Part shown: in pieces, positions 12,807 through 24,163 of the stretch
Position numbering within the stretch: the first letter of the stretch is position 1
Layout of the letters: the number at the start of each line of letters is the position of its first letter
Source of the DNA: Atrina japonica
Lineage: Eukaryota > Mollusca > Bivalvia > Pterioida > Pinnidae
NCBI GenBank assembly: GCA_030159075.1
Contig: BROG01000044.1
Span: forward strand, 1,394,501-1,458,500
Direction: 5' to 3'
Length of the DNA: 64,000 nucleotides
The notes under the pieces: generated by a model
Told to the model about the DNA's origin: nothing
Seen by the model: the letters and a program-made list of their open reading frames with translations, nothing else
Database searches by the model: none
Made by a program: the position numbers and the translations under genes

Positions 12807-12857
12807 GGAGAGTCCTTGAAGTACTTTCTTGACGATTTAAACAGACTTTCACAAAAG
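12807..12857 (+). CDS. GNA12: GNA12/13 penultimate coding exon
   Basis: A 51-bp exon of 17 whole codons reads [17 protein letters not shown], matching the GESVKYFLDNLD segment that precedes switch II in G12/13 proteins. It follows a pyrimidine-rich acceptor ending TTCCAG and is followed by donor GTAAGC. Both boundaries are in phase 0, so it joins cleanly to the next exon, which starts with a glycine codon. Confidence 0.92.
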
Positions 12858-15800
12858 GTAAGCTAGGTCATGTCATATCTTAATACACATGAGCAAAATG
12901 GTATATAATTCAATCATTCATCCAATGGTCCATTAATTTAATCATTCAAAGAAGTTGGTTCAAGCCAATACCATTTAATTATTTGTTTTGATGTATTCCT
13001 AAGTCCAAAGGTTTTTAGATATTGGTCAGAAGGTAGGTAATTTATATATTTTTTTTTGCCATAAACATTTTTAGAAAAGAGAAATCAATTTCAAATAAAT
13101 CTATTTGTTGAAATAGACAGTTGTAACATATTTTACCAACCCATTGCTATGATGTATCCCAGGTCGGCAATTGATGGCCACTTATGTGCCAGTAAAGTGG
13201 GTAAGTATAAAGTCTGTATGATACCTGGGCCTGACTCCATAAAACTTGAGAACTTATTCAAGTCTGAGAATATTCTCAACTTGGCCTGCTAAGCCAATCA
13301 GATTTCAGGATTAGCCAAAGTTGAGTAAAATTTTTAGACTTATGTATTTCTTAAGTTTTATGGTGTCGGACACTGTTACTGAAGTACAGTAGAACTTCGA
13401 TGAGTCGAACTTCAACGAATTGAATTTCTCAATGTTTCGAACAATTGAAAAAATCCTGTATAATTGTGTTATTTAATGCTACCTTCAAACATCTTATAAT
13501 TCGAACTTTTATGAGTCGAATAAATTTTTGAGCCCATTTCTATAAATACAACTAAAATTCCTACATATAATTTGAAGTCAAAATTGTTTTAATTTCACGA
13601 AAATTAAGTTAAATTTCACACTAATTATTAATTATAATGATGGTATATGTCTGAGATAGTTTCGAAGCAGTCACATATACCTTATGGAACCTCTGAAACT
13701 AAAAAGGGTGAGATTCTCAGTTACCATCCATGACAGAGTTCATACAGACCTTGAAAAGTGCTTGAATATAGAGTTAGTAGATCAAAAGTGCTTAAAAACA
13801 GATATACCCTTTAAAAAGTGCTTGAATTTAATGCAAAATGCTTGATTTATTTCATCAGAGTACTTGAATTCTACTTCTTGCATGATTATTCATCACTAAA
13901 CAAATACTTAAAAATTAGCTCGATCATGCAGATGCTTCACCTTGTATAATACATATTGAGGAAAGCATTTTTGTGATGCTGTACTGCTGGATCTCTTTAG
14001 TGTGTAGTGGAACTCTAAGCAGTAATTAGAGGACTGCCATTGAAATGTAAAAAAAAAAGTTTGCTGTTATGTTTCTTTCTTACTTTGTTTTGGCTTGTAA
14101 AGTCTTGATGAAAGTGCTTGAAAACACTATGAAAAGTCCTGGAAAAGTGCTTGAAAAATCTTTTTCATTGACTGTATGAACCACGCATAAGTCGAAGCCC
14201 CGATGTTTCGAACGTTTCAAGGTGGTCCCTTAAACTTTAACTCATCGAAGTTCTACTATATTTAACATTATATGACATCACATTAACAGCACACAATTAT
14301 TGCTTAATTCATCAACCCCTGTGACCACATTTAGACTCACCCAAATGAATGAATAGAATGGTCTACTGTCATTTTTCAGGAGTGGACAAGTTAAAATAAT
14401 ACATAAAACTGTCGTGGAATTTTTGTTCCATATCATCATGTCGTGCACTCCTGACTTCTGACAGTGGACTTTACCATTCTTTGAAATGGTTGAGACCATT
14501 TGAGACTTTGGGGGTTGATGAGTTTATGTTTATCACATTTATCTTAGTCTGTAGTAGGACACAGTTATTTATCTCTAAATGTGATAAATTAACAAAAAGT
14601 ACATATATAAAACTAAAAGGTGTGGGAAGGACTCTGTGGTCAAGTGTTTAGGGCTTTGTGCTTGAAACTATGAAATCTCTCACTGCCAGCCAGCGCAGGT
14701 TCAAGTCTCTGCTGAGAACCTAAGCTGATGATGTGAGAAAGTTTTCCAGTTTACTTTCTGAAGATTGGTGTTCTATCCTGGAGCACATTGTAACCAGGTT
14801 CTCTCCGCCATCATTAAAATCTGGCCCTTACTACCATATAACTGAAGAATTGTCCAGTTTGGCATACAAACACCATTCAAACAAACAATAATGATAAATA
14901 ATCAGATACATATTATTAATGAAATTATGTCATAGGTATAATATAGATTTTAATCATAAACCATGATAACTTCATATACACACATGCACAAACTTATTTG
15001 CATGTACACATCACATGTACACACTAGTACTGGTACACACATCACACAGGGGAAATCACTGAATTATCATAGGACTTATAATTTCAATTTTGGTCAGGTC
15101 CCCTGTCACCTGACTTTCACAATAACCCCTGCAGGCAGAAAATGGGTTTATTCTTAAAGTACGAGACAAATGTTTTTCAGTACATTTTTCTTGAAATGAC
15201 ATACTGTATACATTTGTACCTGTTTTACATACTGTATACATTTGTATCTGTTTTACATACTGTATACATTTGTACCTGTTTTACATACTGTATACATCTG
15301 TACCTGTTTTACATACTGTATACATCTGTACCTGTTTTACATACTGTATACATCTGTACCTATTTTAGATACTGTATACATTTGTACCTGTTTTACATAC
15401 TGTATACATCTGTACCTGTTTTACATACTGTATACATCTGTACCTGTTTTACATACTGTATACATCTGTACCTGTTTTACATACTGTATACATTTGTCCC
15501 TGTTTTAGATATTGTATACATCTGTACCTGTTTTAGATATTGTATACATCTGTACCTGTTTTAGATACTGTATACATCTGTGCCTGTTTTACATACTGTA
15601 TACATCTGTACCTGTTTTACATACTGTATACATTTGTACCTGTTTTACATATACTGTATACATTTGTACCTGTTTTACATACTGTATACATTTGTACCTG
15701 TTTTAGATATTGTATACATCTGTACCTGTTTTACATACTGTATACATCTGTACCTGTTTTACATACTGTATACATCTGTACCTGTTTTACATACTGTATA

Positions 15801-18800
15801 CATCTGTACCTGTTTTACATACTGTATACATCTGTACCTGTTTTAGATATTGTATACATCTGTACCTGTTTTAGATACTGTATACATCTGTGCCTGTTTT
15901 ACATACTGTATACATCTGTACCTGTTTTACATACTGTATACATCTGTACCTGTTTTAGATACTGTATACATCTGTACCTGTTTTACATACTGTATACATC
16001 TGTACCTGTTTTACATACTGTGTATACATTTGTACCAGTTTAACTTACTGTATACATTTGTACCTGGAATTTTTCACCTTTGGTTATTTTCACCTTTTTT
16101 TGACAGAAAACAATTTTACCCTAACTTAATTTTGCCCTAAATAACCATAGTTTCCTGAATGGCATGTACATATAAGTCTGGGCTTCAATTTTTTACCTTG
16201 AAAATTCAATTTTAAATTCAACCTCTCATTTAAGGGCAATAATGGGAAATTAAATAAGAGCTAGAATATGTGGAACTTGAGTATGTGATGTTTCTTCTCC
16301 AACTTAGTTTTTCCTGAAATACAAATGTCTACCCAAAGTAAAATTTAAATATGCATTTAACATTGTTCAGGTTGTATCAGGAAGTATGTTGATGCACTAA
16401 AATTTGGATGTAAAAATTAAAATAAAATATACACAGAATGAGGATGAGTCAGCATCATAGGGTATGCTTGGTTTCCCAAACTGAAAGAAATTACATCTTC
16501 CCAATATATACAGCAGGCTCGTGACTGGATGTTTGGTTCATTTAGACATTATGTAATCATATTTATATTATATTTCCGGTTTTATATATTCCTCATGTTT
16601 ATACAGTGTGAGGGTAAATTAAATAATGAACGAACATCTATTCACTGTGTGGTCATAAAATAATTCATAGTACCGGTAATTATTTTGAATTTTCATCATT
16701 AATTTTAGAATTTTCATTCTTTTTTCCACAAAATAAGGCTCATAGGAATATTCATTGAACAAAGATTTGTCAGATTTTTTTTGAATCGGTATACTTATAA
16801 TACGTCAGGTTTTTAGTTTTCCTGAGTCACTTGGGTGACCTGTCATGGTCCATTGTCAGTTGTTTGACATGTGTGACTCCAGTGACATTTCTTGTGTTGC
16901 TGTCAGTTGTTTGACATGTGTGACTCCAGTGACATTTCTTGTGTTGCTGTTATTTGTTTGACATGTGTGACTCCAGTGACATTTCTTGTGTTGCTGTCAG
17001 TTGTTTGACATGTGTGACTCCAGTGACATTTCTTGTGTTGCTGTTAGTTGTTTGACATGTGTGACTCCAGTGACATTTCTTGTGTTGCTGTCAGTTGTTT
17101 GACATGTGTGACTCCAGTGACATTTCTTGTGTTGCTGTCAGTTGTTTGACATGTGTGACTCCAGTGACATTTCTTGTGTTGCTGTCAGTTGTTTGACATG
17201 TGTGACTCCAGTGACATTTCTTGTGTTGCTGTCAGTTGTTTGACATGTGTGACTCCAGTGACATTTCTTGTGTTGCTGTCATTTGTTTGACATGTCTGAC
17301 TCTCATCACCATAATATTGTGATCTGTCGCCATGCTAAAACTTTAGCCGGCCTGGCTCAATCGGTAGCGGGCTCAACTCTTGATCCTGAGGTTGTGAGTT
17401 CGAGTCCAGCCGGCTGCAGGCTAGTTTCTTGTCCTTTGGATGAGACAGTAAAAAACCGAGGTTCTGTGTCACAGTAGGTGTCGGCACGTTAAATAACCCT
17501 CACTGCTCAAAGGCCATAAGTGCCGAGCATAGGCCTAAATTTGAAGCCTTCATCGGCATTTGGTGACGTCTCCATATGAGTGAAATATTCTTGATTAGGA
17601 CATTAAACAACAATAAACAAACAAACAAACCATGCTAAAATTACAGACATTTTGAACTTCTTCACAATAACAGCAAGATGTTTGGTCAATTCTCACCAAT
17701 ATTGGTCATTAACATCTAGGGTATGAGTATCAATAGGGTATGAGTATCAATAGGGTATGAGTATCAAAAGGGTATAGGTATAAATAGGGTATGAATATCA
17801 ATAGGGTATGAATATCAATAGGGTATGAGTATCAAAGATTGTGAATTAAATAATCCCTGTTCAGAATTTTGTTAATTGTTCAAGTAGGAATTCAGGTGAC
17901 ACAGATTACTTGGACCTCTAGTGTCTAAGAGTTTAAGAGTGAGGGACTCCAACCAATTTTACTTACCATAGTCACATGTACATTATAAAATGGCTGCCTT
18001 ATGCAGTCATAACATATTCACATTTTGATTTTGAGCAAATTGCTTTTGACAGCAAATTTCATGATATTTATCTTGTCTAGCTGACATTATTTTTCTTCTT
18101 CTAATTTTACATATTTTAAACCTTAGTTTATGAAAAGATATACATTATATCCCTTAGCTTGCAGGGATTTCTTTGATTTTATCTTGATACAAATTTTGAA
18201 AAAATGATCTCCAGATTTCATCTCTGTTTGTTTTGTAGGGTTACATGCCGACGAAACTGGACATCCTGCATGCCAGAAAAGCTACCAAAGGAATCATAGA
18301 ACACACAGTCGATATTAGCGGAGTACCTTTCCTTTTTGTGGATGTAGGAGGTCAAAGGTCACAAAGGCAGAAATGGTTCCAGTGTTTTGAGAGCATTACA
18401 TCAATTTTGTTCTTAGTTTCATGTAGCGAATTTGACCAAGTGCTATTAGAGGATAGGAAAACAAATCGACTACAAGAGTCCTGTAACATTTTTGAGACAA
18501 TTATCAACAACAAAACATTTTCAAATGTTTCAATTATTTTATTCCTCAATAAGTTTGATTTACTGAAGAACAAAGTCAAGGAAGTGAGTGTCAAAGACTA
18601 CTTTCCACATTTTCAAGGAAACCCCCATAACTTAGAACAAGTTCAGAATTTTTTACTGACAATGTTTGATCAGCGGAGAAAAGATAGAAGTAAACCGTTG
18701 TTTCATCACTTCACAACAGCGATCGACACAGAAAATATCAAATTTGTCTTTCAGGCTGTGAAGGACACGATTCTACAAGACAACCTCAAATCACTCATGT

Positions 18801-18808
18801 TGCAGTGA
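12807..18808 (+). CDS. GNA12: G-protein alpha subunit, G12/13 class, C-terminal part (two exons, gene span)
   Basis: Two spliced exons (12807-12857 and 18239-18808) encode the C-terminal 206 residues of a heterotrimeric G-protein alpha subunit, which in animals is about 350-380 residues. The class is G12/13, which couples receptors to RhoGEFs at the inner plasma membrane and controls actin and cell shape (fly orthologue concertina). Class evidence: switch [18 protein letters not shown], the guanine-specificity motif NKFD, TTAID near the end, and the C-terminus [15 protein letters not shown]. Several positions look more like vertebrate GNA12 than GNA13, but an invertebrate gene would predate that duplication. 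The N-terminal half (P-loop, helical domain, switch I) was not found in 1-12806, so those exons probably lie upstream of the window. The family assignment is very secure. Confidence 0.93.
13228..13371. mobile_element. Palindromic MITE, CCATAAAACTT termini
   Basis: The left end has CCATAAAACTTGAGAA and the right end TTCTTAAGTTTTATGG, forming an imperfect stem with internal GTTGAGTAAAA/TTCTCAAC pairing and a CCAATCAG core. The layout resembles the element at 33407. Non-coding, in the Galpha intron. Confidence 0.7.
13387..14258. mobile_element. Non-autonomous pogo/Tigger-like DNA transposon
   Basis: Terminal inverted repeats start CAGTAGAACTTCGATGAGT at the left and end ACTCATCGAAGTTCTACTA at the right. 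TA dinucleotides flank both ends (13385-13386 and 14259-14260). CAGT-type ends with a TA target fit the Tc/mariner-pogo group by general knowledge. The 872-bp interior has several AAAGTGCTTGAA-type repeats and no transposase frame. Confidence 0.75.
14304..14394. mobile_element. 90-bp TTAA-flanked palindromic MITE (copy e)
   Basis: TTAATTCATCAACCCCTG at the left and GAGTGGACAAGTTAA at the right, in reverse orientation. It lies just beyond the pogo-like element in the Galpha intron. A partial end (GGGGGTTGATGAGTTTA) stands at about 14509-14525. Confidence 0.7.
14633..14890 (+). mobile_element. SINE-like element, second family (copy 3)
   Basis: Shares GACTCTGTGGTCAAGTG, CGCAGGTTCAAGTCTC (box B-like), GTGAGAAAGTTTTCCAGTTT and CCAGGTTCTCTCCGCCATCA with the other family members, ending in an A- and CAAA-rich tail. 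It lies inside the Galpha intron. Confidence 0.72.
15200..16066. repeat. 28-bp minisatellite, about 31 copies
   Basis: Tandem copies of a 28-bp unit with core TACTGTATACATCTGTACC followed by TGTTTTACA. Copies differ mainly at two or three positions (TTTGTACC or CTGTACC; TTACAT or TTAGAT). The array runs directly into a MITE copy at 16046 whose terminal sequence TACTGTATACATTTGTACCT is the repeat unit itself. Plus-strand frames ([16 protein letters not shown]) are repeat artefacts. Confidence 0.95.
16046..16250. mobile_element. TACTGTATACCTGGAAATTT MITE family (copy 1, right end lost)
   Basis: Begins TACTGTATACATTTGTACCT, then GGAATTTTTCACC, AGAAAACAATTTTACCC, a CATAGTTTCCTGAATGGCAT segment and AAGGGCAATAATGGGAAATT. 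The same order of segments occurs in copies at 27133 and 44685. The final CCAGGTATAC is absent. It abuts the 28-bp minisatellite. Confidence 0.75.
16854..17303. repeat. 47-bp minisatellite, about 9.5 copies
   Basis: Nearly identical tandem copies of a 47-bp unit containing TTGTTTGACATGTGTGACTC and TTTCTTGTGTTGCTG. Only a few substitutions separate the units (CAGTTG, TAGTTG or TATTTG), so the array is recent or homogenised. It lies in the Galpha intron, about 50 bp before a SINE. Confidence 0.95.
17341..17629 (+). mobile_element. tRNA-headed SINE, plus strand, with 11-bp target duplication
   Basis: The head has box A-like GGCTCAATCGGTAGCGGGC and box B-like GAGTTCGAGTCCAGCC. The body includes GGTGTCGGCACGTTAAATAA and ends with GTGACGTCTCCATATGAGTG plus a (CAAA)n tail. 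A perfect 11-bp duplication CCATGCTAAAA flanks it (17330-17340 and 17630-17640). This is the fullest copy of the family in the window. Its layout (tRNA head, conserved domain, short simple tail) fits SINEs described in bivalves, although the named family is not assigned. Confidence 0.92.
17719..17836. repeat. 17-bp tandem array, about 7 copies
   Basis: Repeats of GGGTATGAGTATCAATA with slight variation (GGGTATGAATATCAATA, GGGTATAGGTATAAATA). Non-coding, in the Galpha intron. Confidence 0.93.
18239..18808 (+). CDS. GNA12: GNA12/13 last coding exon
   Basis: A 570-bp terminal exon encodes 189 residues plus TGA. The acceptor is TTTTGTAG. It starts [19 protein letters not shown] and contains switch II (DVGGQ) with the catalytic glutamine, the switch III area ([16 protein letters not shown]), NKFD for guanine recognition and the TTAID motif. 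No stop or frameshift interrupts it. The Phe in NKFD replaces the Thr or Met of vertebrate paralogues, which is tolerated in the family. The exon is intact and much richer in coding signal than its surroundings. Confidence 0.95.
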   Translation, partial: GYMPTKLDILHARKATKGIIEHTVDISGVPFLFVDVGGQRSQRQKWFQCFESITSILFLVSCSEFDQVLLEDRKTNRLQESCNIFETIINNKTFSNVSIILFLNKFDLLKNKVKEVSVKDYFPHFQGNPHNLEQVQNFLLTMFDQRRKDRSKPLFHHFTTAIDTENIKFVFQAVKDTILQDNLKSLMLQ

Positions 18809-19135
18809 CCACCCATGTATATAGAGATGGAATATATATTTCATATAGTGTAGCCAAAATCAAATCATCCAATCAGGGAAAGAATAAAGGGTTCAAGGGC
18901 AATATCTATAAAGGTCCTCCATCTCCAAAAAGGTTCTAGCTGGAGCTGTTCGAGGGAACATGAGATAGCTAGTCAACTGAGTTGGAATTTATAGGCGATG
19001 CCACCAGACTTTACACATCATTTAACATAAATGATAAATCATTGAATAACTTTCTCAGATGCTTAGAGTGTGATTGTGTTATACATGGTATTGTTATCAA
19101 GTAAGAATAAACCTTTTTTTCAGTTGTTCCATTCC
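18809..19135 (+). other. GNA12/13 3' untranslated region with poly(A) signals
   Basis: The sequence after the TGA has no long reading frame and carries two AATAAA hexamers, at about 18883-18888 and 19106-19111. The second is followed within about 15 bp by a T-run and TG-rich sequence, as expected near a cleavage site, so it is the favoured end. The exact transcript end is inferred. Confidence 0.5.
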
Positions 19136-20267
19136 GTCACAGTTTGTCATAATATTATTCAAGGAAAAAGTAGTGCAGGATCACTTCCGATTGAACAGTT
19201 TATCGTATATATGAACTGGAATATTGATATTGCGCATTGGTAGGTTGCTGATTTGAAAAGCAGCCCATAGGAAAGTGATGACATTTGTTATCTTTACAAG
19301 ATAGAACATTTATCTAAACTTAATTCAAGTTATCACCGAATTTGAGGTGTAATTGACAACATTGACAACCAATGTAAATATTACGAAACTGGAAAAGACA
19401 TTGCCCGACATTCAGTTGAAGTCACGTGATCTGAGTACAAACTATTCTGACAAAACTGAACGGACAGGAACAACTCCAAAATGGTCTATTAAATCACCTG
19501 TAAACTATTGGAATAGTCATACCTGTATTTACATCCTGATTAACATTCTTTTTGCTCACCTGAGACAAAAGCTCAATATGTGTATCTGTCTATTGTCATT
19601 TTCCTCAAAGAATGTGTACATGTACATTGTACCGTTATTTTTTAAAACTGAGACTTTGAAATCATGTCGACCTAATTGACATCTGTTCAGTTTTATTTTA
19701 TTACTTTTCTGTGCTGCGGTACTTTTATTAGGTTGCCATATAATCACACATGTGGCTACACTGGGTCAAGATTCTGTTTATTGCTACTCAGATGCCACCA
19801 GTACACTCTTTTGGCTTTAAATTATTAAATTCACATTAATTTCAAATTCAATTTTACTTTTTAAATTCCACAAAATTTTCAGTGGGAGATTTCAGCAGAA
19901 TTTTTGGAACTGTTGATAAAAGTTTGTGTACTAAATTAGAATTTGATGTATTTTTTTCACCATATTTATTTGTTGTTTTTGTTCATTGGTTACTTTGGTT
20001 TCTATTAGGATCATTATTTTTTCAATCTTTCACTTAACTGCATATTTTAATAAATTTACTTTTTGGTCTTGCACCATCTCTTTGTTATTTTACAAAACTC
20101 TGACTCTGTTTCAGTTGCTTGGAATTTTATATGTTCGTTTTTTTATATACATTTGTTTTAGTTTTTACGATTACTGTAATTATTTTTAGTCGATAATTTC
20201 ATTTGGGTTATTATCTTTTTGTTTTTTAATGGAAGACAAGTTACATTAAATCTCAGGTGAGCATTTG

Positions 20268-20298
<31 letters not shown>

Positions 20299-20648
20299 GT
20301 TGTTGCAGTTTTTCAGTATGATAGCATATTTTTAAAATGAAAAAAACAAACAGCCATATTTATTTAGATATGAACTGACTGCAATTTTTCTGGATGATGA
20401 ACTAAGCTGTAAGATAAGATAGGATGTAATGAATTACTTTTACACTGCTTTATGTATCAAGCATGCATGATCAACAATTGTTTATATATGTCAAATTCTA
20501 CGTGTTATTTTGATAAAATGGTTATATTTTTATCCTGTAAAATATTTTGGTTATTGAACTCTTAAGCTGTTGTAACATCAAGTTTATATGTGATTTTTTG
20601 AAATACTGATCTGCTGTCATTTAGATGTTGAGTTTACAATCATAGATA

Positions 20649-20802
20649 CAGTCATACTTGTCTATATAGGCCACTGAAGAGCCATTATTGACAAGTGGCC
20701 TTTGTAAAGAGGTTTATTCATTATAAAAAAAATTAACACAGGTTATGTTTGAATGGCCTTTACCAGCAGATGCCCTTTATATAGAGGTGGCCATTAAGAC
20801 TG
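20649..20802. mobile_element. Short CAGT-ended MITE
   Basis: Starts TA-CAGTCATACTTGTCTATA and ends GGCCATTAAGACTG, with an internal GGCCACTGAAGAGCC-type segment. The ends resemble those of the element at 57828. The right TA flank is missing, so the boundary is approximate. Confidence 0.5.
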
Positions 20803-21599
20803 ACTAGTTTTTCTGATCAACAGAGGTATGGTCATTATTGACAAATTCAAATTCTTACACCTCAAATATAGACAATGCTTTTCCTCCTCATAGAAGTAAT
20901 TGGGTCAAAAACTTGGTCCCATTTCCAAAGCAAAACTGATATTTTTTTACCCTAAAATGATGATAGTTTCCAAAGTAAATTCATAGATATGTGAGCATCA
21001 TTATCCAAGAGAAACATAAAGAGTGAAAAACAATCAACAAATATTGACAATAACATCTTATATATTTTAAAAGTTCAATATCTGGCAGGGCATTTAAAAT
21101 CTCAGTAGAAAGGCAAATAAAATTTCAGCAGCATTTGTCTGGCTGGGAAAGTTGATAAGGAGACCTGATATGTCATAATTTGTTCCCTATTCTAGGTAGA
21201 TGGCAATTCTCAAAATGCCCAGGAACAAACCCCGAAAGATGAGACATAAACTGTACACAATGTCTGCTAACATGAGAAATTGATTACAATGATGTGATAA
21301 TTTGCTAAACAGTACAAAAGAGCAATTATTATCCATTTTGAACTCATTCTCTTGAATATGCCAGAGTTATCATTCATTTAACATAGAAATGAAAATGCTG
21401 TTATTCTTTCTCTGGCTATTGTGTTAATTGATTTGTCCAAATTTTTGTATTCAGTACGTTATGTCTTTTGCATGCAGATGGTGGTCTTATATCGACACTT
21501 TCATTTTGGATGACATTTAAACCAGAATCTGTAGCTTACTAGTATATTTAACATCTATCACAAATAAACAGATGATATTTTTAAATTAAAATAACAAAA

Positions 21600-21785
21600 T
21601 GGTACAGTTTTTCATGATAACTGAAGTCCTATAATTTTGAACAGCAGAATGATATAGATTTCTGGAAGATGATGTCCAAAAATCAATCGGTTACTGTGAT
21701 GATGTTTACGTTGTGGTTTTGCCGGAATCTGTATTATTTTGCCATAACCGGAATGCAGCTGTCATAAAAAGGTCTATTGGTACTA
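21600..21785. mobile_element. Diverged relative of the 24164 palindromic MITE
   Basis: Shares the central segment (GGTTACTGTGATGATGTTTA here, GGTTACTATAACGATGTTTA there) and the TTTTGCC...TGTCAT end with the copy at 24164. The ends are weak, so limits are approximate. Confidence 0.5.
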
Positions 21786-23101
21786 CAGATAAAAAGATAA
21801 TATCTTGGAAAAAATGTATCGGCTTTACAAATAAACAAATACTGTAAATTTTATCAGTTTTATTTCATGAGAGATAAACTTTCACATATATTCACTAACA
21901 GGTTCATTAAAAAATATAATCTGGTGAATGTTTGACTGATAGTTTTTGTTTTTATATATATATATATATATATATATCGAAATATTTGTTCATGCATGTA
22001 AAATTACTGAGCAGCCATGTAGAACCACAGGTTTTGTCATTTCTCTTTAAAAACGTTAAGGGTGCACAGTATTTGCAAATATCCATATAATATATTTGCT
22101 TTTCTAAAAGTAGTTCTGACATTGCACTCTTAATTTTGAAAATCCATTTTTTTTCATATCAGAGACATGTATGTAAAGATATATATATAAATTACAAGAC
22201 AGCTTTCAGTTGTTAATATTAGTTTTTTTTGTACCTCTAAAATGGCAAATTCATGCGTTGTCTGAAAATATGATTACGCAAAGTAAAGTATTGGCAAAAC
22301 ATTAGAAGGTATTGGTATATTTAAATTAGATATCTGTATTATAGATATACAGATAGTATCTTTAAAAAATGGTATTTATATAACCCCGGGCTTTGTGATA
22401 TTCAAATCAGATATAGATGGGAGTTAAAATTTACTTTTTTGTGATATTCTATTCCCACCACTATAGCACTATATTCAAAAGATTATCTAGTTGTTGTGAT
22501 ATTATCTCTGTCATCATTTGCCAGTTAATTGTGTATAAAGGTATGCACAGAAAAGGTATTTCACGTTAATGTTCAATTTGGGAACTTCTGAACTTTTACA
22601 TAAGGGAAATATGTAAAAATTGACATTTATTCATATTTTTTTTTACATACCGGTTCTCATGTAATGCACGCATGTATCTGTTTTGAAAGTTTTGGTCATG
22701 GATTCAGCTGAGCATGGCTAATGAGCTTTACGTAAGTGAGTTGAGCATATGCTCATGCAAGTATTGAGGCTCATGGATGCCATTCTTGAGAATGTCAGAA
22801 TTACACTCACTTGATTATTGTGGCTCTTGAGCCACCTGCTGATCTAAATTGGTCTCATACTTAGATAAGTATTATATAACATAAGCCTGCTGCTTGTCTG
22901 AGTCATATGCTACTAAGCTATCCCATGGGCCTCTTATTTCAACGTGTTGATTACCTACTGCTGCATTGGTTTCAACTCTCACCTGGCTGGACAAAATTTT
23001 ATGAAATATAAACTGAAATAAATCTGAAATTGGAATACCGTAGATGAAAATATTTAAATAGAAAGTTATGGCCTACTTATGAACTTTCAGTTTCCGAGTA
23101 A

Positions 23102-23192
23102 TTAACTCATCTAGCCCTGAGAAACATTGAACGCTTCTATAAATAAATGATTTAGGCCAGTCCAAATGTATCTTTAGGGGTGAATGAGTTTA
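23102..23192. mobile_element. 90-bp TTAA-type palindromic MITE (copy f)
   Basis: TTAACTCATCTAGCCCTGAG at the left, GTCCAAATGTATCTTTAGGG and GTGAATGAGTTTA at the right. The right TTAA is mutated. Confidence 0.72.
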
Positions 23193-24163
23193 TCTTCTAT
23201 TTCTTGTTAAATCTTGAGATGAGAATAAATTCTGAGTTTTTTATTTGGCAGAGAGAATCAAATGTGTGCATGAAATATTATGAAATGTGTATATCTAATT
23301 TTTTTATATTTTTGAGTAGGTAGTAGTCTGAGTAACCTAGTTAATTTTTTCAGATAATTGACATCTACAAATTACACATTTGAGTAAAATTTTAGAGACA
23401 AAATTAAAGGTTTTTATATGTTTTTATGTTAAGCAGTCGTTTGTTTACACGGACCATTCTACTGCATAGTCAGATTAAATCGTGAAATTAGGTGAACACT
23501 TTAATAAAAAAATTCATGTATAATTGTTAAGTTTTATATATTTTCTTCAGTGTTCTGTATATTTAGACATCATTTATATCATGATTTTAAATCAATATTC
23601 TGAAGTTTGTAAATATGACATCATGCTCATAAAATTAACTGAACGTGAAGGAATCATTAATCCTGGCTGAATCTTTGTCAGTACAAAGTGTCTGTCATTT
23701 TGTTACTCAAGTTGTGTTAAGAGTTATACTCGTTCAAGTTTTACATAACAACATTTGAATGTTCACCCCCCCCCCCTCTAAGACCTCATGTTGCCATAGC
23801 AACATACATAACCATTATATCATATTCATTTGAAATATTGTTTTTAGTAAGCTAAAAAAAGAATAAATAGCATATTTCATGAGTGATCTTCTGTGATTTA
23901 AAAACAGATGTTAGAAAAACTAGGTCACAACTGTACACAAGCCAATGTTTTTTTTTATATTTTCAAGTTTCAAGTCTTTGATAAAAATTTAGAGTAACAA
24001 AAGGTTTTTATTCTATACATTATTTTCATATTTGACAATATACATGAAAATATTACTCATTGGGGCCTATATGTGATACTTTCATTAGGTGTTTCAAATG
24101 AAATTTACCAAAGTTGAAAAATGATAGATAGAAAAAGAGTCAGGAATCGGTACACTACTGTAG

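Larger units (their letters stand above)
12858..18238 (+). other. GNA12/13 intron (5.4 kb) with MITEs and minisatellites
   Basis: This is a GT...AG intron between the two Galpha exons. It holds an inverted-repeat element (13228-13371), a pogo-like element (13387-14258), TTAA-flanked and SINE copies, a 28-bp minisatellite, a truncated MITE, a 47-bp minisatellite, a tRNA-headed SINE and a 17-bp array, each listed separately. No other coding sequence is seen. The stretch 16255-16850 shows nothing recognisable. Confidence 0.85.

Noticed and set aside
15200..16066. CRISPR-like array
   Set aside because: The 28-bp units are directly adjacent without unique spacers, and the genome is eukaryotic. 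The same holds for 62864-63313.
15142..16140. Several plus-strand frames of Tyr/Leu/Cys repeats up to 167 codons
   Set aside because: All are translations of the 28-bp minisatellite in different frames; none has a start context or conserved flank.
17346..17418. tRNA gene
   Set aside because: A and B boxes are present but the sequence continues into a SINE body with target duplications, and the cloverleaf is not intact. The heads at 3382, 6607 and 9886 were rejected for the same reason.
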